Positions 20,520-31,883 of a DNA stretch of 64,000 nucleotides are shown here, piece after piece. The translations under genes and the position numbers were made by a program. Within the stretch, counting starts at the first letter, position 1. Each line of letters begins with the position of its first letter. This DNA comes from Oncomelania hupensis (Eukaryota > Mollusca > Gastropoda > Littorinimorpha > Pomatiopsidae), in contig JBAHVR010000302.1 in assembly GCA_036898135.1 (NCBI GenBank), positions 224,001-288,000 of the forward strand. The letters are read 5' to 3'. Under the pieces are notes generated by a model, which had not been told where the DNA came from, did no database searches, and saw only the letters and a list, made by a program, of their open reading frames with translations.

Positions 20520-21600
20520 CTATTGTGGCTTACCTTGGAAGAAGTGAACATTGGCATTTTGATGGAATTAAATTAGAAGTAGTCAACGATTATTGTTACC
20601 TCTGTTTTGTATTTACTACTATGTTAAGATATAAAACTGGCACCAACCACTTAGTTAACAAAGTAAAAAAGCTGTGTTTAGTTTATGCCGTTTATTTCAA
20701 AAGATAAAAGAAATGACCAATGATACACTCTTTAAAATATTTGATGCTATAGTTCAATCGATATTATTATATTGATCAGAGATTAGGGGTACTCATAGAT
20801 TAGATACGTTAGAGAAAGTTATGGCTTGTAAACATTATCTAGGTGTTCCAGCTCGCACTCCAAACAAAATGGTTTACAGCGAACTTGGTCGATTTCCATT
20901 ATACATTAACTCCTGTGTTCGTAGCCTTAGATATTGGCTGAGACTGTTAGAAATGGGTCAAGACAGATTGCCAAAGCAAGCTTATGAAATGTTAGTTAAT
21001 TAGACACAAATGGTAAACAGACATGGGCTGCGGATATTCGTAACATTTTGTCAATTAGTGAGTTTTATGTTTAAATAAAGATTACAAGATATTTTTAGAC
21101 AAGAATGGGAAGCAGCAATTGATGAGAAAGACAGATATGCATTGTTTCGCTCATTTAAAGCAGAATGTAACCAAGAGTCGTACATTATAGATATTGATAT
21201 TTATTGTTTTCGTGTAGCCTTAAGACAGTTTAGATTTGGAGTTCTACCAATGAATAACAATATGCATAGGTATAGTGAGAATGCATTAAATAAGATCAGA
21301 TGTGTGACTTCTGTAAGTGTCAACTGGAAGATGAACATCATTTTGTTTGTCCATTGTACAATGATCTGCTCAGCAGATTCATAAACAGCCTAACGTCTGT
21401 TGCATAGTCGCTTGTAAATTATGACTCTGGCAGATATCGCTCTCTTAGCAAATACATCCATTACGCAGTAGCAAGAAGGAAGAAACTTTTTGACGCAACA
21501 TTGATTTCATGAACCTTCTCTTAGCAAGTACATCCATTATGCAGTAGCAAGAAGGAAGAAACTTTTTGACGCAACATTGATGTCATGAACCTCTATTATG
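20520..21600 (+). pseudogene. L1-like LINE ORF2 C-terminal region
   Basis: Plus-strand pieces of the region after RT: LEVVNDYCYLCFVFTT, KHYLGVPARTPNKMVYSELG, RFPLYINSCVRSLRYWLRLL, RLPKQAYEMLVN, FRVALRQFRFGVLPMNNN and KYIHYAVARRKKLFDATL. The same architecture is on the minus strand at 57,160-58,220 (ACKRFLNIPIGVPNKLVYGE). Stops at about 20,705, 21,001 and elsewhere break the frame. 20,251-20,519 holds nothing I recognise. A 3' non-coding region runs to about 22,090. Confidence 0.75.
21441..21592 (+). repeat. 76-bp tandem duplication in LINE C-terminus
   Basis: 21,441-21,516 and 21,517-21,592 are near-identical direct copies (each starts TCTCTTAGCAA and ends GAACCT). They encode the KYIHYAVARRKKLFDATL tail twice. 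76 is not a multiple of three, so the duplication also shifts the frame. Confidence 0.88.
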
Positions 21601-22100
21601 CAACGAATGCTGATTACCTATGTAATCTAATTTATTATGTAGGCTACAATTTGCCCTCTTCTGTGTATTACTTTCATATATTTTACAGACGTCAATCCCC
21701 AATGTAATATATGTCAACATATTAATTTAATTAATGTATTAAATAATATACGGAAAACTAAAGGAACTTAACTGATACAATATTTATCGTTATCAATGTT
21801 TTTATTGGATGATGCAATAATTATTGTCATTTATGTAGGTATTAATTTATGTATTCTATTTTCTATTTTTAGAGGTTAATTCTTTTTGTAACAAGCACTA
21901 TTTTATGTTTACAAAAACTTTCTCTAATTTAATGTGAGCGGAGTTTGAATTTCTAGTTTGAATTTGTTGTATTTTGAGAAAATATCACTGTTTGAGAATT
22001 TGGTGAAGGAATGGTCTACCCTCTCCCTCGGTTCCTTGGTGTGCATATGGGCCCAAGGCCGTGAAACGCATTAAAATCTGAAGTCTGAACTCTGTCCTCC
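21601..22100 (+). other. 3' non-coding region of L1-like LINE
   Basis: AT-rich sequence with no coding signal. The last part (AAGGCCGTGAAACGCATTAA near 22,060) looks like a LINE 3' end, but I cannot fix the terminus or a duplication. Confidence 0.4.
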
Positions 22101-22149
22101 TATGTCCTTTGCCTAAATCCGAAACTTATAAAAACAAAGTTTTTCTCAC

Positions 22150-22227
22150 CTGTGAAGAAGTTGCTGTGGTTGTAGCGGTCACGGTTTTTCAAAAAGTCTG
22201 CAGGAGATGCAGTCACGACAAAGTTGG
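22150..22227 (-). CDS. Candidate internal exon of an unidentified host gene
   Basis: On the minus strand, GATTGATTTTTTTTCCAG precedes a 78-base open segment, which is followed by GTGAGAAAAAC: strong 3' and 5' splice sites at exactly the borders. The encoded peptide reads NFVVTASPADFLKNRDRYNH and then SNFFT, with split codons at both ends (26 codons in length, so skipping would keep frame). Composition differs from the surrounding LINE debris. I do not recognise the protein. Neighbouring exons were not found within the window, perhaps because introns here are swollen by transposons. It may also be chance. Confidence 0.45.
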
Positions 22228-22489
22228 CTGGAAAAAAAATCAATCCACGTCATATTACATCATTTTACTGTTAACAAAAAGGTGGACTTTGTGCTCTATC
22301 CCGAAGAAAAAATATTCAGAACGCGTTCAGCATAAACTTTACGCAACGTCTAGTTTCTTGAGCAATGACGTACAAGTGATGTCTGCTGAATGACTGAATA
22401 CATCGTGTAATAATTATGAGTGGTGATTTCGCAGAAATAAATAAAACAACCACCACAAATGTTTTTAAAGGGTGTTTACCCAAAGTAAC

Positions 22490-25400
22490 ATAATATAGGG
22501 GATTTTTATATAGCGGATACTCCAGGCTATGACCAGACTCACCACGCTTTACATAGTCATTACATATAAGTACATGCACTCGATAAAACATCGCTTTAGC
22601 TACAATACACCAAAAGACAGAACAGTAAGGGTACAAATTATTTACACTTATGTACACAAATTACAATTTACAACTATGTACACAAATGACAGAAAAGACA
22701 AATAGAATAGCAAAAACATATTCACAGCTATTTATATGCCCGGTTAGGCCCAGGAGGAAAAACAGTATAAATATGTACAGCCGTGTATACACTAACGGAT
22801 CAGACAGAGACAAAGAGGAGAGAATGGCAGCGGGATACAGATCATTCTGAATAGTGAAGTTTGAAGAGGTGGGTTTTGAGGGCCTTTTTGAATGCTTGTG
22901 TTGATTGTATGTTGCGGATATGGGAGGGAAGGGAGTTCCACTGCTTAGGTGCGGAGTAAGCGAATGCACGTTGGCCGTATGTCTTAGTGCGGGTGACGGG
23001 AACCTTGAGTGTGCGAGTGTCAGCAGAAGATCTTAAAGTGCGTGAAGGGGAGTAGACAGACAGTAGATCAGCAAGGTAGGAGGGACAAGAATCTGTGAAG
23101 AAGTTGTGACAGAGAACAGAGAGTTTGTACTCTATGCGTGCTTGCACAGGAAGCCAGTGAAGGGAATGTAGTAGAGGTGTGATGTGATCGCGTTTCTTAG
23201 CTCGGAATACTAGTCTAGCTGCTGAGTTCTGAACCTTTTGTAGCTTGTCAATGATGTGTTTTGGGGAGCCAGCGAGGAGAGAGTTGCAATAGTCAAGACG
23301 AGAAAGGACGAGAGCGCAGACTAGGGTTTTGGTGGCAGTGAGCGTAAGATAGTGGCGAAAGGAGCTGATTTGGCGTATGGCCGTGTATGCAGAGCGACAG
23401 ATGTTGGAGATGTGGTTGTTGAGGGACAGGTCATCGGAGAGAATGTAGCCGAGATTTCTTGCTGAGGATGAGAACTGAATGTTTGTTGTCCCTACTGTAA
23501 GCCATGTTGGGAGAGGCGGGAGTGAGGAGGAGGTGTTGTGCTTGTGAATGAGGAGGGCTTCGGTTTTATCGTCATTAAGCTTAAGCTTGTTGAGTTTCAT
23601 CCATGACTTAATGTCTGTGATGCAGTTCTCCAAAGTCTGAACAGTGGAATTAATGAGAGAGGGGGCTGTGGATTTATAAAGTTGTGTGTCGTCTGCAAAT
23701 GACTGACTCTCAACAGCATGCTTTCTAAGCAGGAGAAGCAGTGGCTTGGTGTACAGAGTGAATAACACCGGCCCTAAAACGGAACCCTGAGGCACGCCGC
23801 ACACCAAGTCTGCTGTGCTGGAGAAACAGCCATCGACAGTGACTGCTTGCGATCTGTCGGAAAGATATGAGTGGAACCAAGCCAGGACCGAGCCGGAGAT
23901 TCCAAAGTAGTGTTGAATAGTGTTAAAGAGAATGTGGTGGTCGACTGTGTTAAAAGCGGCTGAGAGGTCTAGTAAGGTGAGAACGGAGACGTTACCATTA
24001 TCTAAGGCCAGCAACAGATCGTTGGTTACCTTTAGGAGGGCTGTCTCAGTGCTATGGAAGGGTCGGTAGGCAGACTGGTTGGGGCAAAGTAAAGCGTTAT
24101 CATATAGGTAGGCAAACAGTTGTTTGAGAACAATTTTTTCTATGACTTTGGACAGGAAGGAGAGGTTTGAAACAGGTCTATAGTTCTTTAGATTATTTTT
24201 GTCTAAACTTGGCTTTTTAAGGAGGGGTTTGATGACAGCCGTTTTGAGCACAGACGGAACAACACCAGAGGACATACTCTCGTTGATAATGTGGGTAATG
24301 GTCGGGAGTAGAGGGTCAAGATTCTCTATCAACATGGGGGTAGGAATGGGGCCAAGAGAGCAAGATGTTGGTTTTGAGCTTAAGATGACTTTCTTGACTT
24401 CTTGCTCTGTTATTGGTTGAAAAACTTCCATCTTTGCGGTAGTGAGGGAAGGTGAGAAAGGGTTAATGAGTGGGATCTCATGGCTGTCAAGAGCGTCCCT
24501 TATGTCAGCCACTTTCTGTGTGAAATAATTACAAAATACATCTGGGAGCTGACATGGTGGATGCGTGGATGGGAGTGATGTTGCATTGCTCTTACCCTTT
24601 AGCTGATTGCAAATGTTGAACAACTGTTTACAAGTTTCGCTGCTGCTAATTCTGTCTCTAAAGTACCGGGTTTTGGCAGTCTGGACTATTTTAGTGACCC
24701 GTTTTTTTGCAGCAGTGAAAATCTGCTTGCTGACTTCTAAACCCGATTTAAGCCACTTTTTCTCTGCTTTGCGTCGGTGTTTCTTCGCCTCGGAGAGCTC
24801 GTCCTTGATAGACTCGTACTAGGGTGCTGAGCGTGTTGCCTTGACCTTTTTCTGGGCCACGGGGGCGTGCCGATCAAGCACCGCATGAAGTGTACTATTC
24901 AGCTGATCCACAGTGGGGCAGAGTTCTGGGGTCACTTTAGCGGTAAGCTCTTGCTTGAAAGCATCCCTATCCATGGTACGCAGGCTGCGAACCTCCCTGA
25001 ACATGGGGGGAGGAAGGGGGGCTGCGACGTTTAGTTCGCACACGACACAGAAATGGTCATATGTTACTGAAGTTGATCTAACCACATTATCCTGAGGCCT
25101 ATGCATAACCCAATCTATGATGTGACCACGGCTGTGGGTGGGTTCTGTGACTGACTGAGAAAGACTAAACTGATCTAAAAGTTCAATCATTTTTGCGGTG
25201 GAAGGTTGCTGGGGTTGGTCAAAGTGAAAGTTAATGTCTCCTAAAACTATGTATGTTCCTGACAGTGTGTTGCAATAATCGAGCAGGACTGGAAATTCTT
25301 GGTGAAAAATTGCATCAGTTAATTTATTCTTCTTGCTTGGAAAGGTGCGATATATGCATATGAAGTGAATGTTCTGCTGTGGGACGGACAAACTGAGGTG

Positions 25401-25857
25401 AACAACTTCAAAGGACGAGTGAGTGAATGCGAAGTCTGTGATGAAACCAAGGTGACGGGACAGACTGTTTCTGTAAATGATAGCGAGGCCTCCACCGCGA
25501 TTTGAGCGAGGTAACGAACATACAGAATAGCCAGAAGGGGTTAAATCAGAGCATTTACCCTCGTCACCAGTCTGCCGAAACCAAGTTTCTTGTATGAACA
25601 TGATGTCAGTCTGCGTGTCTGAGATGAATTCATGCAAAGCCATACGTTTTTCGTTAGGACCCAGTGATTGAGCGTTGAATATTGCAACGCGTAGAGGGCT
25701 GTGGCTATCGAGGTGTGAAGATAGTGGTTGAGGGGAGAGGTTGATGTGAATGAGATTGTCTGTGTTACAGCGGTGAGTCTCAGGCCTAGTGATACACTCT
25801 TTGTGTGATGCAATATGTAGCGTGGGGTCAGTGTTGGAAAGCATAGGCGATCTGTTT
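22490..25857 (-). mobile_element. LINE-A: CR1/L2-like non-LTR retrotransposon
   Basis: A minus-strand EN-RT element ending near 22,490 with a conserved 3' tail (AAGCGTGGTGAGTCTGGTCA, GCTATATAAAAATCCC). The same tail occurs alone at 55,690-55,775. Its endonuclease side stops at the tail of LINE-B (25,858). A likely N-terminal continuation lies beyond LINE-B at 29,430-29,880, which would make LINE-B a nested insertion. Coding is intact apart from one stop, so this is one of the younger elements. Confidence 0.75.
22842..25857 (-). pseudogene. LINE-A ORF2: APE endonuclease and reverse transcriptase with one stop codon
   Basis: Endonuclease: LRVAIFNAQSLGPNEKRMAL, MFIQETWF, SNRGGGLAIIYRN, IVLGDINFHFD, TEPTHSRGHIIDWVM, VTYDHFCV. 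RT: SLGPIPTPML, NYRPVSNLSFLSKVIEKIVL, QSAYRPFHSTETALLKV, LDLSAAFNTVDH, GVPQGSVLGPVLF and the catalytic SFADDTQLY. The C-terminus has LSRLDYCNSLLAG, LHWLPVQARIEYKL and APKQWNSLP. The stop at 24,819-24,821 is TAG where relatives have Trp (APWY), a single-base change from TGG. The rest is open for over 1,000 codons. Confidence 0.85.
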
Positions 25858-28800
25858 GATAAGATAAGATAAGATAAGATAACAATTTTATTTTGCAAGG
25901 GTAAAAGAGTAAGCGCTGGATGCGCTTTTTTACATCTTGCCCTTGGGGCTTGTAACAAGAACTATTAAATACAACAAATGAATGTTATAACATTAACATC
26001 ATGGAACAATAACAAATAAACAATATCATCATGAAATAAATATTTTAAATTTAAAAAAAAATTAAATCATATTATTGTTGTTAATTTTAACAACAAATAA
26101 CGTTTATTTAATTTTTAATGTGTTTTAAGAGACGTGTTCTAAATGATGTAATTTTATATTCTGGAGTGCGAAGATCGTCAGGAAAGTTATTCCACAGAGT
26201 TGAACCAGAATAAGCTAGACTAGTTTTGAAAAGATCAATTCTTGGAAGTGGAACATTTAATTTTGTGGACGATCTGGTTTTTTGGGAAAAAAGAGAACAA
26301 AGATAGGAAGGTGCATTGCAAGAAAGGATCTTGTGCATGAAAACCCCTTTATTAAATTTTAGTCTGTTGGCAAGAGGTAGAATATTAATCCGTTTATAAT
26401 CATCTGGAGATATTTTTTGTTTAAGAATAATTTGTTTAATTGCACGTTTGTGAACTCTAAGTAAAGGCTTCATTGCATTGCCACTAGCAGAATCCCAAAT
26501 AGTAGAGGAATAATCAATAAATGGTTGAATATGACCAGAATAAAAAAGTTTACGAGAATGTAAATTTAATAAATGTTTAATTCTTGATAACTGATAAGTC
26601 CTTTTCGAAATGGTTTTACTAACATTTAAAATATGATTGATCCAGGACAAATTATTGTCTAAAGTTATACCAAGAAGTTTATGAAATTGTACTTCATCAA
26701 TTGTTTTATTGCAAATTTTTAATGGACGAAGCTTTATAGATAAATTTTGTCTTTTTTGTCTTGTTGTAATTAGCATGGATTTCATTTTGTCTGGATTGAG
26801 GGCCATGTGGTTGGATTCAGTCCATTCTTGTAGTTCAATAGCCCCTTGTTGTAAGGAGGAGCACAGATGATTCAAGTCTGTATTTTGAGAGTGTAATGTA
26901 GTGTCATCAGCAAAGAGTTCACAAGAAGTAGAAATATGAAGGGGGAGATCATTTATGTAGATAGAAAATAACAAAGGTCCTAAAATAGATCCTTGTGGTA
27001 CTCCAGCTTTAACAATTTCAAATTGTGATTTTTTGTTATTTATATAAACACACTGTTCTCTGTCAGAAATAAACGATTTTAGAAATTCAAGCGATTTAGA
27101 ATGAATGCCATATAATTGTAATTTACGTAGAAGAAGGTCATGATCTATTACATCAAAAGCTTTTGCAAAGTCAACAAATAATGTTCCAGACAATTTTCCC
27201 TGATTAATATTATTTAGCCATTGTTCTATCATAGATGTAAGAGCCGTGTGACAAGAATGTTTAGCTCTAAAACCTGATTGATTTTCATGTAAGAGGCTGT
27301 TTTTAGTGAAATGATCAAGAATATTATTATTTAAGTGCTTTTCAAGAGGCTTAGAGAGAGTAGAAAGAATCGAAATAGGTCTATAGTTCGATGGGTCAGT
27401 GCTATCTCCATTCTTAAAAAGGGGTATAACTTTAGCTCTTTTAAACATTTTAGGAAAATATGATCTGGCTATGCATAAGTTGTATATATACGTTAAAGTG
27501 TTAGTAATGAATGACGCGGACAATTTTAATATTTTACTATCCAATTCATCAACACCTTTTGAGTTTGTTTGCTTAAGGTTTCTTAGTGCTTTATATACAA
27601 ATTCTGTAGACAAATACGGAATATCTCTCTTGTTTTTAATATTCTTAGAGTGACAAAAGTCTGTTAATTTTTTTAGAGTGTTTTCTTTTGATTTGTCAAT
27701 AGTAATAATTCTGTCAGACGTTTTAATAAAATGTAAATTCAGAGTATTAGGAGAAATATCTGTAATTACCTTTGATATACTTGATTTGTTTGTTAAGTGA
27801 TGAATTGCTGTCCAAATCTTTTTAGAACTGTTTTTGGACGATATTAAATTTGTAATAAATGTTTTCATTTTCTTTCTTTTTAGTGAAGTTACTGCATTTC
27901 TTTGTTTCTTATAATCATATTCTTTACCGCTTTTCTTTAAATAATCTCTCAAATAAATGGCCTTTTGTAGTTCTGTGTCTAGCCATGGCGGTTTAGTATA
28001 GTATTTAACTCTTTTGGTATAGATAGGAGCATGCATATTGTATATATTCATAAATGTATCATACCAGTATGATAAAGCATTTTCAGGGTCAGTAAAATTA
28101 TAAACATTTGAGAGACCGCTGTTGCTGAGATCAAAGAGAAAATCATTTTCATTAAATTTTGAAAAAGATCTGTATGTTATTGTTTTATGTCCTGGTTTTG
28201 GAATTTTAGCTCCTTTCTTTTTCCAGGTTAAACAAACAGGATAATGATCACTGCAAGCAAATACTGGCACACAAACTTCTACAACATGCGTCTTGTTATT
28301 TGTATATATATGATCAATGAGTGTGCTAGAAGTCGCAGCTACTCTGGTTGGTCCTGATACTAGTTGTTCAATGTTGCAAAGTTTGATAGTATCAGTCCAG
28401 TGTTTATTAGGTTTATACAGGTCAATATTAAAATCCCCTAAAATGAAGAAATCTTTAGATTCTAATATTAGAGCATCGATCATAGAAGTGAAGTTATTAA
28501 TCCAGTCTACATGTACATCAGGATGTCTGTATAAGAATCCAATGATTATTGGTGCTGAATGTTTTATATTTACTTCAAGCCAAATAGACTCAATCTGATG
28601 CTGTTCAATGTGATGCAGACGCTTGAAATTAATTGTTTCGCTAATGTATATTAATAAACCAGTTTCTTGAACTTTTGTTCTATGGCGTATTATTGAAGAA
28701 TAACCTGGTACCGACATTTCAGACTCAACAGTGTTATTGCACAGCCAGGATTCAGAGAAGCCAAATATGTGAAATGGTGTATTATGGTTGTTTAAAATTG

Positions 28801-29250
28801 ATGCTATTTCGTGTGTTTTGTTGTTTGCGTGACATATATTAAGATGGCCAATTCGAAAACCATCTTTGGAAGGCCATGTTGTAAGCGACATTTCATATAC
28901 TAATATAGATATATATATAGAGAGAGGTAAAACAATGGAGGAAGGTGGGCAGGGGTTGGGGAAGGAGGTTTTACAGAAAAAAATAAAATTAAAAAACCTA
29001 AATTTTAGTAGTTGGGAGAGAAGACGGATGGGTGCGAGGGAACCAGAACAAGTACAATACAATATATATATTAAGTTAAAAGAGAATTGGCATAAACAAT
29101 TAATATTATCAACAAATACTGGATTCAAATGCTGGACGTCAATACTGAAAGTCACGAGATACAGTAAAACACTGATCAATATCCACTCAAGTCTTTGCAG
29201 CAAGTCATTAAGTAGGTGTTAGGAGATGTATCAATGTCTTTGTGTGACAA
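25858..29250 (-). mobile_element. LINE-B: Jockey/CR1-like LINE with TTATC tail, near full length
   Basis: A minus-strand element with one long EN-RT frame, a 250-base 3' region and a terminal TTATC tandem tail (25,858-25,881, read on minus). Upstream of the start codon is a 350-base leader (28,892 to about 29,250) with TATA and GA-rich runs, in frame with the ORF but not clearly coding. It appears inserted in LINE-A. It has no RNase H domain. The 5' boundary is approximate and I could not read a target duplication. Confidence 0.78.
26108..28891 (-). CDS. LINE-B ORF2: intact APE endonuclease-reverse transcriptase
   Basis: An uninterrupted frame of about 927 residues from the ATG at 28,891 (MSLTTWPSKDGFRIGHLNI). 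The frame stays open 104 codons further upstream, but that part is hydrophobic, AT-rich leader. Endonuclease marks: GHLNICHANNK, FGFSESWL, FFILGDFNIDLY, STLIDHIYTN, CSDHYPVCL. RT marks: SKGVDELDSKILK, NYRPISILSTLSKPLEKHL, ENQSGFRAKHSCHTAL, FVDFAKAFDVIDH, GVPQGSILGPLLFSIYIND, ELFADDTTLH. Then LLGITLDNNLSW and STLWNNFPDDLR. All key catalytic motifs appear intact, making it the likeliest active element here. Confidence 0.87.
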   Translation of the reverse strand: MSLTTWPSKDGFRIGHLNICHANNKTHEIASILNNHNTPFHIFGFSESWLCNNTVESEMSVPGYSSIIRHRTKVQETGLLIYISETINFKRLHHIEQHQIESIWLEVNIKHSAPIIIGFLYRHPDVHVDWINNFTSMIDALILESKDFFILGDFNIDLYKPNKHWTDTIKLCNIEQLVSGPTRVAATSSTLIDHIYTNNKTHVVEVCVPVFACSDHYPVCLTWKKKGAKIPKPGHKTITYRSFSKFNENDFLFDLSNSGLSNVYNFTDPENALSYWYDTFMNIYNMHAPIYTKRVKYYTKPPWLDTELQKAIYLRDYLKKSGKEYDYKKQRNAVTSLKRKKMKTFITNLISSKNSSKKIWTAIHHLTNKSSISKVITDISPNTLNLHFIKTSDRIITIDKSKENTLKKLTDFCHSKNIKNKRDIPYLSTEFVYKALRNLKQTNSKGVDELDSKILKLSASFITNTLTYIYNLCIARSYFPKMFKRAKVIPLFKNGDSTDPSNYRPISILSTLSKPLEKHLNNNILDHFTKNSLLHENQSGFRAKHSCHTALTSMIEQWLNNINQGKLSGTLFVDFAKAFDVIDHDLLLRKLQLYGIHSKSLEFLKSFISDREQCVYINNKKSQFEIVKAGVPQGSILGPLLFSIYINDLPLHISTSCELFADDTTLHSQNTDLNHLCSSLQQGAIELQEWTESNHMALNPDKMKSMLITTRQKRQNLSIKLRPLKICNKTIDEVQFHKLLGITLDNNLSWINHILNVSKTISKRTYQLSRIKHLLNLHSRKLFYSGHIQPFIDYSSTIWDSASGNAMKPLLRVHKRAIKQIILKQKISPDDYKRINILPLANRLKFNKGVFMHKILSCNAPSYLCSLFSQKTRSSTKLNVPLPRIDLFKTSLAYSGSTLWNNFPDDLRTPEYKITSFRTRLLKHIKN

Positions 29251-29363
29251 CACCTGAAATAGTAGTATGAAATCACTACAATGAATTATACAGTACAACA
29301 ATGCTATTAAAACTTATTATAAAAGTCCAGCTTGTAGGCCATTGATATGCTACGTTTAAAATG

Positions 29364-29368
<5 letters not shown>

Positions 29369-29420
<52 letters not shown>
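29369..29420 (+). repeat. (TC)n microsatellite
   Basis: A pure TC run lies between the LINE-B leader and the LINE-A N-terminal piece. It lies near the presumed 5' junction of LINE-B. Confidence 0.92.
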
Positions 29421-29422
<2 letters not shown>

Positions 29423-29429
29423 ATGTTGA

Positions 29430-29880
29430 AATGCTATAGATGATTTTGTCAGTGTGGAAGTTGAAAGGACAACAGGGATAGACGAGATGTTTTGTTTACG
29501 TTTGCCTCCCCAACTAGTCCGTTTTCTGGGCAAATGACGGCCGATCGATAACTCTTTTAATCGGAACACAAGGTCGGGAGCAAGCTGTGAACATTTCGAC
29601 TTCAATGACAATAGCTTATCGCGTGTGTAGCTTGTGGATGGAATTTCGGAACACAATGGCGGACTATGTGGGTGCGATATAGCACAATGAACGAAGCGAA
29701 AAAACGATAGAGTAAACAAACGAACATAAAAAGAGAGGCAAAGCAACGCTACACTTACTTGAGGATCCATGAGACAATAATTACACAATACAAAACTCAC
29801 AACAAGACACAGTAAACACCGCAAAATCACAAAATTCAGTAGAGCTCGGGTCGTGCACAGCCTGTTGGCGTCAACCGGAA
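29430..29880 (-). pseudogene. Probable N-terminal part of LINE-A
   Basis: A minus-strand open segment includes STSYTRDKLLSLKSKCSQLA, VFRLKELSIG and RHLPRKRTSWGGKRKQN, a basic region seen just ahead of the endonuclease in related CR1/L2-like LINEs. It then reads SSIPVVLSTSTLTKSSIAFQ. It would join the LINE-A endonuclease start at 25,857 if LINE-B is removed. The link is inference from order and strand. Confidence 0.5.
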
Positions 29881-29885
29881 GTCTC

Positions 29886-30013
<128 letters not shown>

Positions 30014-30379
30014 GAGTACTCCGTCTCTTTCTCGTACACACACACAAATCACTTACGTCCAATCTACTGCTGAGAAACAGAGCAATTTTATCAACAAGTT
30101 GTACTCGTGGATGCGCAGGTCGTTAACCCTGGGAGAAGGTAAGAAAACTGTGGTTTACCACTTATAGCACAATACAGTACAAAACCACACGATACAAGAC
30201 AATAAATGCAGTAGAATAAACTTACAAGCCAATGCAACGTTTTTGTTAATAAAAACTGATAAATTAATGGCCTCTGCTCGCTAACCGTACATTTGTTATA
30301 AGTTCCAAAATGACAGGCCAACACCTATATATAGATATAGTTAGGTAGGTAGGCAGGCAGGCAGTCACACACACACATA

Positions 30380-30400
30380 GATAGATAGATAGCTGGATAA

Positions 30401-30496
<96 letters not shown>
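30380..30496 (+). repeat. (GATA)n microsatellite
   Basis: ATAG units with one early interruption (CTGGATAAATAG). TAGG and GGCA units precede it at 30,340-30,365. Confidence 0.92.
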
Positions 30497-30557
30497 GTGT
30501 GTGTGGGTGGGTGAAACGTTTAAAAACCTTTTCTACTATATAACTTGCGAGATAGAA

Positions 30558-30641
<84 letters not shown>
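30558..30641 (+). repeat. (GA)n microsatellite
   Basis: A GA run with a single T interruption. The bases to 31,487 that follow show only short TAG-type runs (31,062-31,100) and no gene. Confidence 0.92.
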
Positions 30642-30644
<3 letters not shown>

Positions 30645-31487
30645 TACCTTTCAAAGTACGCCCAGTCCTTTTCAGTGGAACCAACTGTGTGCAGAAATAA
30701 CACATTCTTTTGTATTACTACGTGACAATTCACTGTTAGTATAGCTATAGGTCTTATATGTCGTTTACAAAATAACACAAAAACAAAAAAAAACACAAAA
30801 AAACCCAACGTATCCTCATTATAATAAATCATTTTATGTTTCTTCGAATATTATTTACTTTCGACTCTGGCAACGTCTCGGGGGTTTCCTCCAAGTACCC
30901 CGATTTGCTCTCCCAGCAACATTTCTAAAAGTACAGTACTACTAATGTTGGGTTGGATTTGGGCGCGCCACAGGCTGCGATTACGCCTTCCCCTGGGGAG
31001 GCGGTCCAGAATTTCCCGATAAAAATGGACAATAATGTATCAACAATCAAATCATCATCATAGTAGTAGTAGTAGCAGTAGCAGTAGTAGTAACAGTAGT
31101 TGTAGTGTGAGGACACAATAGGCCGTGAAACCTTTGCGAATGTTGTTTCTTTGAGTGATTTAATTACTTTATTGATCTGTTATGCATGCACATTTTCCTA
31201 CACATCAGTAATCATAGCTAAAGAAAGTTCTGTTTACATTTTGGTAAATCATCCAACTGGATTTTTGAAAGAATTTGTGTTAGGTGCCTTTTTTTTAAAA
31301 AGAAACTGGTAAATCATTCCAAAAGGTAGCTACTCCGTTAGAATTTAAACAAAACTTCCGCAGGTTAGTATTGCAGTACTGTACAAAGATTTCCCTTCAG
31401 AATTTGGGGTTATGTCACAAAACGGTGCTGCAAAAAAGACAATCCAATTTAATTTAGGTTGTCAATGCCATTATTACTTTTAAAAAC

Positions 31488-31508
31488 TATCATCATCATC
31501 ACCATCAC

Positions 31509-31542
<34 letters not shown>

Positions 31543-31607
31543 GTCATCATCATCGTCATCATCATCATCATCATCATCATCAGAGCGGGTTGGAAGGGGG
31601 AAATGGG

Positions 31608-31669
<62 letters not shown>
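31488..31669 (+). repeat. (ATC)n followed by (GA)n
   Basis: ATC/ACC/GTC trinucleotides (31,488-31,582) and, after a short G-rich gap, a pure GA run (31,611-31,669). Frames through it are spurious repeats of Ile or Arg-Glu. Confidence 0.92.
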
Positions 31670-31673
<4 letters not shown>

Positions 31674-31883
31674 TAAAATGTCATGGATTCACAGATGGTG
31701 CACTTAAGCCTGTGTCTCACCGCACCCAATGCATGCTTCAACTCACACTTGGTTTTCTGCTTGAGGCAAAGCTTTAGTTGACAGATAAAAAAAAGTTGTT
31801 GATCTTCAGCTTTTCTCTCGTCTTTTCCACGTCTTGGGTGTTCTGTGCGGAAACATACTTACAGAATTAAAGAAACCAAATGT

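Noticed and set aside
22109..22393. A plus-strand 94-codon frame over the candidate exon
   Set aside because: It has no splice signals or motif, and the minus strand gives both splice sites and a better peptide.
29040..29203. The upstream 104-codon extension of the LINE-B ORF as a hydrophobic N-domain
   Set aside because: Its composition is AT-driven and the ATG at 28,891 fits the usual distance to the endonuclease.
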